64,000 nt of DNA from a bacterium (GTDB lineage Bacteria > Acidobacteriota > Thermoanaerobaculia > Multivoradales > J023). Of this stretch, positions 40,865 through 49,435 are shown piece after piece (position 1 is the stretch's first letter; each line of letters starts with the position of its first letter). The DNA lies in contig JAAELT010000684.1 in NCBI GenBank assembly GCA_024226315.1, positions 90,164 through 154,163 of the forward strand, in the 5' to 3' direction. Below the pieces are notes generated by a model, which did no database searches, was not told where the DNA came from, and was given only the letters and a program-made list of their open reading frames with translations. The translations under genes were made by a program, and so were the position numbers.

Positions 40865-42112
40865 CTAGAGAAAGATCCCTTTGAAGAAGAAGAAGAAAAA
40901 CGCCGCCGTCAGGGCGCCGATTGGCAGGGTGACGACCCACGAGGTGACGATGCCCAGGACCACCCGTAGGTCGATCGCGGCGATTCCTCGAGCCAGGCCG
41001 ACGCCCATCACCGAACCGACGATGATGTGGGTGGTCGAGACCGGCAGCCCGAGCCGTGAGGCGATGACCACGGTGGCCGCGGCGGCCAGCTCGGCACAGA
41101 AGCCGCGGCTGGGCGTCAGCTCGGTGATCCGTTTGCCGATGGTCTTCATCACCCGGTAGCCCAGGGTGGACAGACCGACGACGATGCCGGCGCCGCCGAG
41201 GAGCAGGATCCAGATCGGCAGCGCCGAGCTCTGCGCCACTTCGCCGGTACTGGCGATCGAGACGACCGCGGCCAGCGGGCCGATGCCGTTGGCCACGTCG
41301 TTCGAGCCGTGGGCGAAGGCCATGGAACAGGCGGTGAACACGCACAGCGGCGCGAACACCTTTTCCACCGAGGCGTAGTGGAACGATCTCTCGGCCGTCT
41401 CATCCACCTGCACGCGTTGGATCAGGCTCCTGCCGACGATCGCGATGATGAGACCGACGACGAATGCGACCACGAAGCTCTGCACGGTGGTGAGCTCCAG
41501 CTTGAGGTGTTTCAGACCCTTGAACATCGTCACCAGAGCGATCAGCACGCCCATGAAGAAGACATACACCGGCCCCCAGCGCTTGGCTGCCGCGAGCGGC
41601 GACTCGTTGTCGAGAATGAGCTTGCGCACCGACAGCGCCAGGACGAAGGCGAAAGAGGCCCCCAGCATCGGCGAGATCAGCCAGCTGGCGACGATGCTAC
41701 CGACCTTGCCCCACTGCACCGCCTCCATCCCCAGGCCGACGATGCCAAAGCCGATCAGCGCGCCGACGATGGTGTGGGTGGTGGAGACCGGCCAGCCGAA
41801 CCAGCTCGCGACCATCAGCCACAGTCCGGCCGCCAGCAGTGCCGACAGCATGCCCAGGACCAGGATCTCGGGCGACGGCACGTAGTCCGCGTTGATGATT
41901 CCCTTGCGTATCGTCCCGGTGACGTGGCCGCCCGCCAGGACCGCGCCGGTGAACTCGAAGACCGCGGCGATGAGGATCGCCTTCTTGACCGTGATCGCCC
42001 CGGAGCCCACCGAGGTGCCCATGGCGTTGGCGACGTCGTTGGCGCCCACGCCCCAGGTCATGTAGAGGCCGAAGATGACCGCCAGCACGATGAAGACCAT
42101 TGCGAATTCCAT
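40865..42112 (-). CDS. pit: PiT-family inorganic phosphate transporter (upstream copy)
   Basis: A 415-residue PiT permease. Family motifs are GANDVANAMGTSVGSGAITVKKA, VSTTHTIVGALIGFG, FAHGSNDVANGIGPLAAVVSI and VSTTHIIVGSVMGVG, in two inverted halves separated by a cytoplasmic loop (LIQRVQVDETAERSFHYASVEKVF). GAGAGGAG precedes the ATG at 42112. It begins 17 bp after the DUF47 gene and is followed after 5 bp by a second pit gene. The two may form a heteromer or differ in affinity; no residue seen here distinguishes their cation. Confidence 0.94.
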   Translation of the reverse strand: MEFAMVFIVLAVIFGLYMTWGVGANDVANAMGTSVGSGAITVKKAILIAAVFEFTGAVLAGGHVTGTIRKGIINADYVPSPEILVLGMLSALLAAGLWLMVASWFGWPVSTTHTIVGALIGFGIVGLGMEAVQWGKVGSIVASWLISPMLGASFAFVLALSVRKLILDNESPLAAAKRWGPVYVFFMGVLIALVTMFKGLKHLKLELTTVQSFVVAFVVGLIIAIVGRSLIQRVQVDETAERSFHYASVEKVFAPLCVFTACSMAFAHGSNDVANGIGPLAAVVSIASTGEVAQSSALPIWILLLGGAGIVVGLSTLGYRVMKTIGKRITELTPSRGFCAELAAAATVVIASRLGLPVSTTHIIVGSVMGVGLARGIAAIDLRVVLGIVTSWVVTLPIGALTAAFFFFFFKGIFL

Positions 42113-42129
42113 GATTCAAGCTCCTCTCT

Positions 42130-42810
42130 TCACCGTGCGACCAGAAGGCGCAGCCGGTCGCCGACGTCTTCGGCGAAGTCGGCGATGTCGCCCAGATTCT
42201 GAAACAGCTCGTACCAGAGAAAGAACGTGGGCGCCGACATGTCGTCGCCGTGCTGATAGAGGATCCGGGTGAGCTCGATGCCCTGGTCGTCGCTCTTTGT
42301 TTCGATCTTCGAGAGCTCCTGCACCATCTCCTCTACCTGTTCCACCTCGCGGCCGCGGAAGCCCATCTCCAGAAGCTCGTCGAGCAGACCGATCACTTTC
42401 TTGCACTGCACGACGGCGTCGACGTTGCACTGGACGTAGGGCGTCAGCAGCTCCCGGAACATCTCGGGAATCTCGAGCGGCCGGATCGTCACCAGACCGG
42501 CGACGTCCTGGGCGGTGTCGGCGATCGAGTCCTGCGCGTGCAAGAGATCGAGCAGGTCACGCCGGTCGATGGGCATGAACAGGCTCTTCGGCAGCTGGGC
42601 GCGAATCTGGTTCTTGATGTCGTCGGCCTCGTTCTCGAGTGCGAAGATGCGGTCCCTGTGGGCCGCGACCCGCTCGTCGTCACCGGCGAGCAGCGCCTCG
42701 AATAGCGGCACCACCTCGGACGCGCACTCCGCGACCGCCTCCATGTGCTTCTGGGTCGGCTTGAACGGCGACTTTCCGAACAGACCGGCGATGGGATTGC
42801 TTCCAAACAT
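42130..42810 (-). CDS. DUF47/PhoU-like Pit accessory protein
   Basis: A 226-residue all-helical protein of the DUF47 family, which resembles PhoU and regularly sits beside Pit genes as a regulator of phosphate import. Motifs are FEALLAGDDERVAAHRDRIFALENEADDIKNQIRAQLPKSLFMPIDRRDLLDLLHAQDSIADTAQDVA, including the DRxDLLxLLxxQDxIAD segment with metal-binding acids. It is the first gene of the Pit operon. GGAGGATCC lies just before the ATG at 42810. It probably acts at the inner face of the membrane on one or both Pit proteins. Confidence 0.93.
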   Translation of the reverse strand: MFGSNPIAGLFGKSPFKPTQKHMEAVAECASEVVPLFEALLAGDDERVAAHRDRIFALENEADDIKNQIRAQLPKSLFMPIDRRDLLDLLHAQDSIADTAQDVAGLVTIRPLEIPEMFRELLTPYVQCNVDAVVQCKKVIGLLDELLEMGFRGREVEQVEEMVQELSKIETKSDDQGIELTRILYQHGDDMSAPTFFLWYELFQNLGDIADFAEDVGDRLRLLVAR

Positions 42811-43245
42811 AGGGGGGATCCTCCTCTTGTGCTTCCTCTTCGGACCGAGGCCGGGAGTCGGGTGAGTTCTCTACCCTGATGCTAAAGGGAAAGGAGCTCT
42901 CGTGAGACCACCCCGGAAGGTCGTTTCCAGATCGAAAGCACCACCTGCCGGGAGTGGATGGCGCGAGCCGGAGGTCAGGGTTGACGATTCGGCCCTGACC
43001 AAGGTAAGCGCCGACTCCCTCGGTTTGAGCGAGGCTAAAAAACGCGTCGATCCGGCTTGCTTGCGTGACGGCTCAGCTCACTCGGATCGGTTGCAGTCTG
43101 GAACCGCAGCCAGGCGAGCTTGACGAGCTGCACCCGGCAACTGGTCCCGGTCTGTCCGATCCGGCCCGAACCGGAGTATATTGCGCATCGCGGCCACGCG
43201 GATTTCACTGACTGCATACGGGACCGCCTTTCCCGAGGCATCAAG
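42811..43245. other. 435-bp divergent intergenic region
   Basis: This separates the DUF47-Pit operon from the parvulin operon. TATATT at 43177-43182 is a possible -10 box for the parvulin gene (leader about 60 nt). A 73-codon frame from GTG 42902 follows AAAGGAG, but its product has no recognisable domain and biased make-up, so I do not call it. Nothing else stands out. Confidence 0.45.
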
Positions 43246-44181
43246 ATGAAAGATCAACAGTCCAACGCTCCGGCCGACAGCAAACACCCGAGCTGGCGTA
43301 CGACGGTGCATCTGTTCGCCTTCGGGCTGCTGACAGCGTTGGTCCTCCTGTTCGCCAAGGGCCCTCCGGTCGCCCGCCAGAACCTGGCGCGGGTCACCTT
43401 CACCACGGCCGACGTGGCCCAGGTTCGCGCCACCTTCGAGCGCACCTGGAGCCGCCCGCCGACGGCCGTCGAGCTGCAGAGCGCCTTCGAGCGCTACGTC
43501 CGCTCGGAGGTCCTGTACCGCGAGGCGCTCGAGCGGGGCCTCGACCGCAACGACCCGGTGGTGAAGATGTCGCTGGTGCGCAAGATCACCATGCTCGGCA
43601 CCGCCCAGACCCAGGCAGCCGAGCCGACGGACGAGGAGCTCGAGGCCTACTTCGACCTGCGCGCCGAGCGCTACCGCGTCCCGGCGTCGCTCAGCCTGGT
43701 GCAGGTGTATCTCAACCGCGACCGGCGTGCCGAGAGCATCGACCAGGACGCCGCGCGGCTGCTGGCAGAGCTGCTCGGGGAGGATCCCGGACCGGAGGCG
43801 CTAGCCGGATGGGGCGACGCCTCGATGCTGCCGGGCGCGGTCGCGGACGCCTCGGAAGACGAGATCGCCCGCACCTTCGGCGAGGACTTTCGCCAGGCTG
43901 TCGTGTCCCTGCCGGTCGGACCGTGGCAGGGACCGGTCGAATCGGTTTTCGGCCTCCACCTGATGAAGATCACCCACCGCCAGGACTCGCGCATCCCGGA
44001 TTGGTCCGAGGTTCGGGACCGCATCGCCACCGACCTGCTGTACGAGGGGCGCAAGGCGGCCGAGGACCAGTTCTACGCCGAGGTCCTGCCCCGCTACCAG
44101 GTGGTCTACGACGACGGGGTCGGCGCCGCCCTCGAGGGCCCCGCCCCCGGTGGCGGCAGCCTAGCCGCCACCGGTGAGTGA
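43246..44181 (+). CDS. Membrane-anchored parvulin-type peptidyl-prolyl isomerase
   Basis: A 311-residue PpiC/SurA-like protein. One N-terminal membrane helix (TTVHLFAFGLLTALVLLFA) anchors it. A helical chaperone-like part follows (AVELQSAFERYVRSEVLYREALERGLDRNDPVVKMSLVRKI), then a parvulin domain (PASLSLVQVYLN..., SLPVGPWQGPVESVFGLHLMKITHR) and a C-terminal helix. The ATG at 43246 was preferred because the membrane helix then starts normally. It would fold exported proteins at the outer face of the inner membrane. It is the first gene of a cluster with a HupE-like protein, a MacB-type ABC pair and a ZnuA-like lipoprotein; the next gene starts 10 bp later. Confidence 0.85.
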   Translation: MKDQQSNAPADSKHPSWRTTVHLFAFGLLTALVLLFAKGPPVARQNLARVTFTTADVAQVRATFERTWSRPPTAVELQSAFERYVRSEVLYREALERGLDRNDPVVKMSLVRKITMLGTAQTQAAEPTDEELEAYFDLRAERYRVPASLSLVQVYLNRDRRAESIDQDAARLLAELLGEDPGPEALAGWGDASMLPGAVADASEDEIARTFGEDFRQAVVSLPVGPWQGPVESVFGLHLMKITHRQDSRIPDWSEVRDRIATDLLYEGRKAAEDQFYAEVLPRYQVVYDDGVGAALEGPAPGGGSLAATGE

Positions 44182-44191
44182 CGGAGCCACC

Positions 44192-46318
44192 ATGAAGCGG
44201 GTCGCGGCATGGGTCCTCCTGCAGGTGGCGCTCGCCGCGGGCGCCGCGGCCGACCTCGCCAACCCGTCGACCCTGACGATCCAGGAGACCGAGCCTTCAC
44301 GCTTCACCGTCGAGCTGACGCTACCGGTGATCCAGGGGCGCGTGGTCAAGGCCAGACCGATCCTGCCGGACGTCTGCGTCGCCCTTGGCGAGCCCGAGGT
44401 GCGCGGCGACGCCTCGAAGGCGATCCGGACCTGGACCATGACCTGCGATCCAGCGCGGTTGGTGGGCGCGGCGCTGGGCATCCAGGGTCTGCTCGGCACG
44501 GCGCTCGACGTGCGGCTGACGTTCGAGACCCTGGACGGCCGGAAGCACGCCCGTCAGCTGCGGCCGACCCAGGCGTTCTTCGTCATCCCGCCGCCGCCAA
44601 CGCTGACCGAGCTCGCCCTGGACGCCGGCCGCCAGGGTGCCGAGCGACTGCTGCAGCGGGCGGAGATGGCGCTCCTGATGCTGGTCACATTGCTCCTCGG
44701 GGTCCGTCGGCGGGCATTCCTGGTGGCGCTGATCGCCTTCGCCGCGGCCCAGGGCCTGGGCCAGTGGTTGGCCGGGGAGCGCTGGATGGTGATGTCGCCC
44801 TTCCTGCCCGGCGCCGCGGCCGCGGCCACCGCTTGGCTGTTCGGGGTGGAGCTTCTGGGGCGCCCCGTGTTGCAGCCGGGCTGGTGGCGGCCGCTGGCCG
44901 CGCCGATGCTCGTGCTCGGGGCGCTGTACGGCGCGGCCCGGCCGCAGACCGTGCCGACCGCGGGGCTCTCCGCCGGGGAGCAGGGCCTGTCGCTGGTGCT
45001 CTTCGCGGCCGGCGCCCTGGCCGGCCTGCTGCTGTTGACGCTCTGGGCCCACCAGCTGCGCATGGCGCTCGCGGTCCTCTCCGCCAGCGCGCGGGAGCGG
45101 TGGACCTCGCGGGTGGCGTACGCGTCCGTGGTGCTGGCGGGCGGTCTCTTCTTCTACCGGACGAGCGCGCCGTACTTCATCGGCGGGGTCGATCCGGCCG
45201 TGCCGTTGGTCACGCTGATCACCGCCGCCGCGCTCGGTCTCTGGTGCCGCCGCGACCATGGCGCTGCCGGCCTCGCCCTGGCGCTGGTCGCCGGCGCCGC
45301 CGGGGTGGTCGTGAGCTTTCACGGCACCCTGCCCCTGGCCTCGTTGGCCGTCTTTGGCCTGCTGGCGCTGATCGGAGCCCGGCTCCTGCTCGAGCAACGC
45401 TGGCCGCTGTGGCTGGCCCTTCTCGTCGTCGCTTTCACCGCGCTCTACCAGGGGTATCACGCCGGGCGGATCCTGCGCCACGACACGACCCTGCCGGTGG
45501 CCAACGCCGCCTCGATGGGCGTGTTGCTGGCCGCCGTCTTCTTCGTCTGTTACCGGGCCCTCCCGGCCGACGCGACCGCCGAGCGGCCCTCGCTCCGGGT
45601 CCCCGGGCTCCTCGCCCTGGCGCTGGCCACGCTCTGGCAGCTCGCCGAGCATCGCGAGTGGGCGGGTGGGCCGGTGGCCTCGGATCTGGCGATGGGGATG
45701 GCGCGCCTGCCGGTGCTGGCGATCCTCCTGCTGGTCGGCGCCTGGCTGCTCTGGCCCCGGCGACGCCGCTTCGCGGCGCAGCCCGCGGGCGGCACCTCCG
45801 GAGTCCACTGGTCCCTGCTCGGGCTGGCCTTCTTCGTCCTCCCCCTGGGCACCCTGCGCCTCGACATCCCTTTCCATGAGCCCGACGCGCCGAGCGCGGA
45901 CGAGGCCGGCCGGGTGATGGCCGCTCTCCTGACCGATACCTACCTGGCCTTCAACCTGGCGGACGAGGACGCCGCCTTCGACCGCCTGGCCCGCAACCTG
46001 TCGCAGGAGCTGGTGGCCGACGTCTACCTCGACAGCCGGCGGCGCCTGACCGCGGGTACCCGGGAGGGCGCCGAGGTGACGGTGCGGGACGTCAGCGTGA
46101 TGGAGGTCGACGACGCCACGGGCACCGCCGCGGGCGCCTTCACCTACCCCTGCCAGTGGGTGGTCACGGCGCGCGTCCGGCACCTGCAGCACATCCACAA
46201 CCGCCAGAACGTCTATGCCGGCGAGCTGACGCTCCGGGTCGAGGACGACCGCTGGAAGATCGCCGGCCTCGACCTGCGCAGCGAGGAGCGGGTCGTGCTG
46301 TCGTGGAAGAGCTCATGA
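44192..46318 (+). CDS. Large polytopic membrane protein, HupE/UreJ-like
   Basis: A 708-residue protein with a signal peptide (WVLLQVALAAGAAADL), an N-terminal periplasmic domain of about 125 residues and some twelve hydrophobic helices (about residues 155-560). A C-terminal soluble domain (residues 575-708) ends LTLRVEDDRWKIAGLDLRSEERV. The first helices (MALLMLVTLLLGVRRRAFLVALIAFAAAQGLGQWLAG) look like HupE_UreJ_2, but the histidines expected there for metal are absent. AGGAGC-like GGAG precedes ATG 44192. HupE-like proteins next to parvulins are a recurrent pair. The role is unknown; a link to metal or protein export is suggested by the ABC and ZnuA-like genes. Confidence 0.7.
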   Translation: MKRVAAWVLLQVALAAGAAADLANPSTLTIQETEPSRFTVELTLPVIQGRVVKARPILPDVCVALGEPEVRGDASKAIRTWTMTCDPARLVGAALGIQGLLGTALDVRLTFETLDGRKHARQLRPTQAFFVIPPPPTLTELALDAGRQGAERLLQRAEMALLMLVTLLLGVRRRAFLVALIAFAAAQGLGQWLAGERWMVMSPFLPGAAAAATAWLFGVELLGRPVLQPGWWRPLAAPMLVLGALYGAARPQTVPTAGLSAGEQGLSLVLFAAGALAGLLLLTLWAHQLRMALAVLSASARERWTSRVAYASVVLAGGLFFYRTSAPYFIGGVDPAVPLVTLITAAALGLWCRRDHGAAGLALALVAGAAGVVVSFHGTLPLASLAVFGLLALIGARLLLEQRWPLWLALLVVAFTALYQGYHAGRILRHDTTLPVANAASMGVLLAAVFFVCYRALPADATAERPSLRVPGLLALALATLWQLAEHREWAGGPVASDLAMGMARLPVLAILLLVGAWLLWPRRRRFAAQPAGGTSGVHWSLLGLAFFVLPLGTLRLDIPFHEPDAPSADEAGRVMAALLTDTYLAFNLADEDAAFDRLARNLSQELVADVYLDSRRRLTAGTREGAEVTVRDVSVMEVDDATGTAAGAFTYPCQWVVTARVRHLQHIHNRQNVYAGELTLRVEDDRWKIAGLDLRSEERVVLSWKSS

Positions 46319-46334
46319 TCGAGGTGAGCAACCC

Positions 46335-46991
46335 ATGATCGAGGTGCGAAACCTCGCCTTCGGCTACCCGCAGGGCGGCTTCGCCCTGTCGGTGACAGCG
46401 CTGGCCGTGGCCCCGGGCGAGAGCGTCGCCGTGGTCGGGCCGAGCGGCTGCGGCAAGACGACGCTCCTGCACCTGCTGGCCGGCATCCTGGCCCCGGCGT
46501 CGGGCTCGGTGGTGGTCGACGGCGTCGACGTCGCGGAGCTCGGGCGCGAGGACCGCCAGGATTTCCGGGCGCTGGCCGTGGGCCTGGTCTTCCAGGAGTT
46601 CGAGCTGCTCGACTACCTCGACGTGCTCGACAACGTGCTGCTGCCCTATCGGGTCAGCCCGGCGCTGACCCTCGACGGGGAGGCCCGGCAGCGGGCCGCC
46701 CTACTCGTCGAGCAGGTGGGCCTCGGCGAGAAGAGGTGCTCGTATCCCCGCCGGCTGTCGCAGGGCGAGCGCCAGCGGGTGGCCGTGTGCCGGTCGCTGG
46801 TCACCCGGCCCAAGGTGCTCTTCGGCGACGAGCCGACCGCCAACCTCGACGCCGACAACCGCGACCACGTCATGGACACCCTCTTCCGCTACCGCGTAGA
46901 GCAGCGGGCGCCGCTGGTGGTCGTGACCCACGACCGCGAGCTGCATGGCCGTTTCGACACCGTCGCCGACGTGCGGGAGCTCACGGCATGA
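46335..46991 (+). CDS. ABC transporter ATPase, LolD/MacB type
   Basis: A 218-residue ATPase. VVGPSGCGKTTLLHLLAGIL is Walker A, RRLSQGERQRVAVCRSLV the ABC signature, VLFGDEPTANLDADNRD Walker B and LVVVTHDREL the switch His. It is of the LolD/FtsE/MacB kind, which drive mechanical or extrusion systems, not the ZnuC importer kind. Its ATG lies in a tandemly doubled segment (ATGATCGAGGTG at 46315 and 46335). The 46315 copy ends the preceding gene in another frame. The permease ATG overlaps its stop by 4 bases. Confidence 0.93.
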   Translation: MIEVRNLAFGYPQGGFALSVTALAVAPGESVAVVGPSGCGKTTLLHLLAGILAPASGSVVVDGVDVAELGREDRQDFRALAVGLVFQEFELLDYLDVLDNVLLPYRVSPALTLDGEARQRAALLVEQVGLGEKRCSYPRRLSQGERQRVAVCRSLVTRPKVLFGDEPTANLDADNRDHVMDTLFRYRVEQRAPLVVVTHDRELHGRFDTVADVRELTA

Positions 46992-48226
46992 AGCACGTGA
47001 TCTTCATGGCCTGGCGCTACCTCGGCTTCTACTGGGGCAAAACCGTGGTGCTGGTGGCGTCGATCAGCCTGATCCTCTTCCTGCCGGCCGGGCTGCACGT
47101 GCTGGTGGAGCAGGGCGCCGACGTGCTGACGGCGCGAGCCGAGGCGACGCCGCTCTTGATCGGCGCCAAGGGCAGCGCGGTGGACCTGGTGCTGAGCGCC
47201 CTCTACTTCCGGCCGCCCCACGGCGAACCCATGCCCCACCGCGAGGTCGGGCGGGTCGACGGCAGCTCTCTGGCGCACGGCATCCCGCTGCACCTGCGCT
47301 TCGCCGTCGGCCGGCAGCGCATCCTCGGCACGACGCTCGACTACGCCGAGTTCCGCGGCCTGACGGTGGACCGCGGCCGGTGGTTCGCGATGCTCGGCGA
47401 GTGCGTGCTGGGCAGCGAGGCGGCGCGGGCTCTCGGCGTCGACGTCGGCGATCACGTGCTGTCGGCGGCGGGCAGTGCCTTCGACGTGGCCGGCTCGTTC
47501 CCGCTCAAGATGCCGGTGGTCGGCGTGCTCGCCCCCACCGGCACGGCCGACGACGAGATCGTGCTGGTCGACCTCAAGACGGCGTGGGTGATCTCCGGGC
47601 TGGCCCACGGGCACGAGGACGTGAGCGCGGCCGAAGAGGGCGACGCCCGGGTGCTGCGGCGTGAGGGCGTCGCGCCGCAGGCGCGCACCAACACCAGCAA
47701 CGTCGCGCCGGAGGCGCGCCCCACCACCAACGTCGTGGCCAGCGCCTCGGTCCTCTCCTACACCGAGATCACGCCCGACAACCTGGACTCCTTCCACTTC
47801 CACGGCGATCCGGCGGACTTCCCCATCGACGCCGTGCTGGCCGTGCCCGAGAGCTTCAAGGCCTCAGTCTTGCTGCGCGGTCGCTACGAGACGGGGGAGG
47901 CGCCGGTGCAGATGATCGTGCCGGCCGAGGTCGTCGAGGAGCTAGTGGACACCATGTTCTCGGTGCGCGACTGGGTGCTGCTCGGCAGCCTGGCGGTGGG
48001 CGTGGCCACGGCGATGACCGCGGCGCTGGTCTTCGCCCTCTCCATCCGGGTGCGGCGCCGCGAGATCGAGACCATCCAGAAGATCGGCGGCGGCCGGCAG
48101 CGCCTGGCCGCGATCCTCGGCGCCGAGATCCTCTTCGTGATCGTGGCCGCGATCGCCATCGCCGGGATGCTCACGGCGGTCGTGAGCCGGTTCGGCGAGG
48201 TGGCGGTGCGGCTCGTCGGCGGTTGA
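46988..48226 (+). CDS. FtsX/MacB-type ABC permease
   Basis: A 412-residue permease with one N-terminal helix (TVVLVASISLILFLPAGL), a large periplasmic MacB-like domain (about residues 35-320), and a C-terminal FtsX-type helix group (VLLGSLAVGVATAMTAALVFAL, LAAILGAEILFVIVAAIAIAGMLTA) with the coupling segment RRREIETIQKIGGGRQR. A linker repeat (VAPQARTNTSNVAPEARPTTN) sits near residue 235. Unlike ordinary FtsX permeases, only the last two or three helices follow the domain. It forms a transporter with the preceding ATPase and is followed by a ZnuA-like lipoprotein. Confidence 0.88.
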   Translation: MKHVIFMAWRYLGFYWGKTVVLVASISLILFLPAGLHVLVEQGADVLTARAEATPLLIGAKGSAVDLVLSALYFRPPHGEPMPHREVGRVDGSSLAHGIPLHLRFAVGRQRILGTTLDYAEFRGLTVDRGRWFAMLGECVLGSEAARALGVDVGDHVLSAAGSAFDVAGSFPLKMPVVGVLAPTGTADDEIVLVDLKTAWVISGLAHGHEDVSAAEEGDARVLRREGVAPQARTNTSNVAPEARPTTNVVASASVLSYTEITPDNLDSFHFHGDPADFPIDAVLAVPESFKASVLLRGRYETGEAPVQMIVPAEVVEELVDTMFSVRDWVLLGSLAVGVATAMTAALVFALSIRVRRREIETIQKIGGGRQRLAAILGAEILFVIVAAIAIAGMLTAVVSRFGEVAVRLVGG

Positions 48227-48242
48227 GATGGAGGTCAGACAA

Positions 48243-49199
48243 ATGAAAAGACTGTTGGCCATGGCCGCGATGTTGATAGCCGTCGTGGGCTGCTCCGAGA
48301 AGACGCACGAAGCGGCGGGAGAGGCGGCGGCGCGGGCACCGTCCGGCGGCGCCGGGAAGCCCCTGGTCTACGCGACCAACTACCCGCTCCAGTACTTCGT
48401 GGAGCGCATCGCGGACGGCGCGGTCGACGTGCGCTTCCCGGTCCCAGGAGACCAGGACCCGGCCAACTGGACACCGGCCCCGGATGACGTGCTGGCGATG
48501 CAGGAGGCGGACCTCATCGTGCTCAACGGCGCCTCGTACGAGGGCTGGCTGAAGAACGTGTCGCTGCCGCCGTCGCGGATGGTGGTCACCACCGACGGTC
48601 TCGCAGACCGGCTGATTCCGCTGGCGGTGGAGGTGACCCACAGCCACGGCCTGGAGGGCGAGCACGAGCACTCCTCCACGGCGTTCACCACCTGGCTCGA
48701 CCCGACCCTGGCCGCCGCCCAGGCGGCCGCGATCCAGGAGGCGCTGGCCGCGCGCTGGCCGCGGCACGCGGATCGTTTCGAGGCTCAGCTCGCACAGCTC
48801 ACCGAGGAGTTGACGGCGCTCGACGCCGGGACCCGGGAGGCCGTGGCCGGCAACCCCGAGCTGCCGGTGCTCTTCTCGCACCCGGTCTACCAGTACCTCG
48901 CCCACCGCTACGGCCTCGACGCCCGCAGTGTGCACTTCGAGCCCGATCAGATACCGGACGATGCGGCGTGGCAGGAGCTGGCCGCGATGCTCGAAGAGCG
49001 CCCGGCGTCGTGGATGATCTGGGAGGGCTCACCGCTTCCGGAGATCCGCCAGCGCCTCGAGTCCCTCCGCGTCCGCTCCGTGGTCTTCGATCCCTGCGCC
49101 AGGACCCCTCCGAGCGGGGACTTCCTCTCCGTCATGGAGAAGAACACACAGGCCCTACGGGCCGTCTTCGCGGCGGACAGCGCCCCTATCGATAGCTGA
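48243..49199 (+). CDS. ZnuA/TroA-like metal-binding lipoprotein
   Basis: A 318-residue metal solute-binding protein. The signal ends VVGCSEK, a lipobox. VYATNYPLQYFVERIADGAVDVRFPVP opens the fold. The His-rich loop VTHSHGLEGEHEHSSTAFTTWLDP and later FSHPVYQYLAHRYGLDARSVHFEPDQ supply probable zinc or manganese ligands. GGAGG precedes ATG 48243; the frame extends 5 codons upstream without a better start. It closes the cluster. The unusual point is its partner: the neighbouring ABC permease is MacB-like, not ZnuB-like, so whether metal is imported, sensed or delivered to exported proteins is unclear. Confidence 0.9.
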   Translation: MKRLLAMAAMLIAVVGCSEKTHEAAGEAAARAPSGGAGKPLVYATNYPLQYFVERIADGAVDVRFPVPGDQDPANWTPAPDDVLAMQEADLIVLNGASYEGWLKNVSLPPSRMVVTTDGLADRLIPLAVEVTHSHGLEGEHEHSSTAFTTWLDPTLAAAQAAAIQEALAARWPRHADRFEAQLAQLTEELTALDAGTREAVAGNPELPVLFSHPVYQYLAHRYGLDARSVHFEPDQIPDDAAWQELAAMLEERPASWMIWEGSPLPEIRQRLESLRVRSVVFDPCARTPPSGDFLSVMEKNTQALRAVFAADSAPIDS

Positions 49200-49435
49200 G
49201 CGACCCGCCCGTCTCCTCATTACGGCTCAGTCGGACCTGGTCAACCACAGCAGCTTGAGCAGCACCGGAATGATCGCCGCGATGAAACGCCAACGACGAC
49301 GTCACTCCGGAGAGGACCATCGGACTACCCGGTCAGGTGTGGAGATCACCGTCCTTATTCTGTATGCTGGTGTGGCATTTCGCAAAGAGGAAGGCATCAA
49401 GACCAAGCTCCCGAGGAGCAGGAGGGCGCCACGCC

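Noticed and set aside
42902..43123. 73-codon gene with AAAGGAG before a GTG
   Set aside because: The product has no hydrophobic core or domain and is Arg/Ser/Ala-biased; only the ribosome-binding-like site speaks for it.
44209..46198. Long open frames overlapping the HupE-like gene on both strands
   Set aside because: The sense frame with a signal peptide and membrane helices is the only one with protein-like character.
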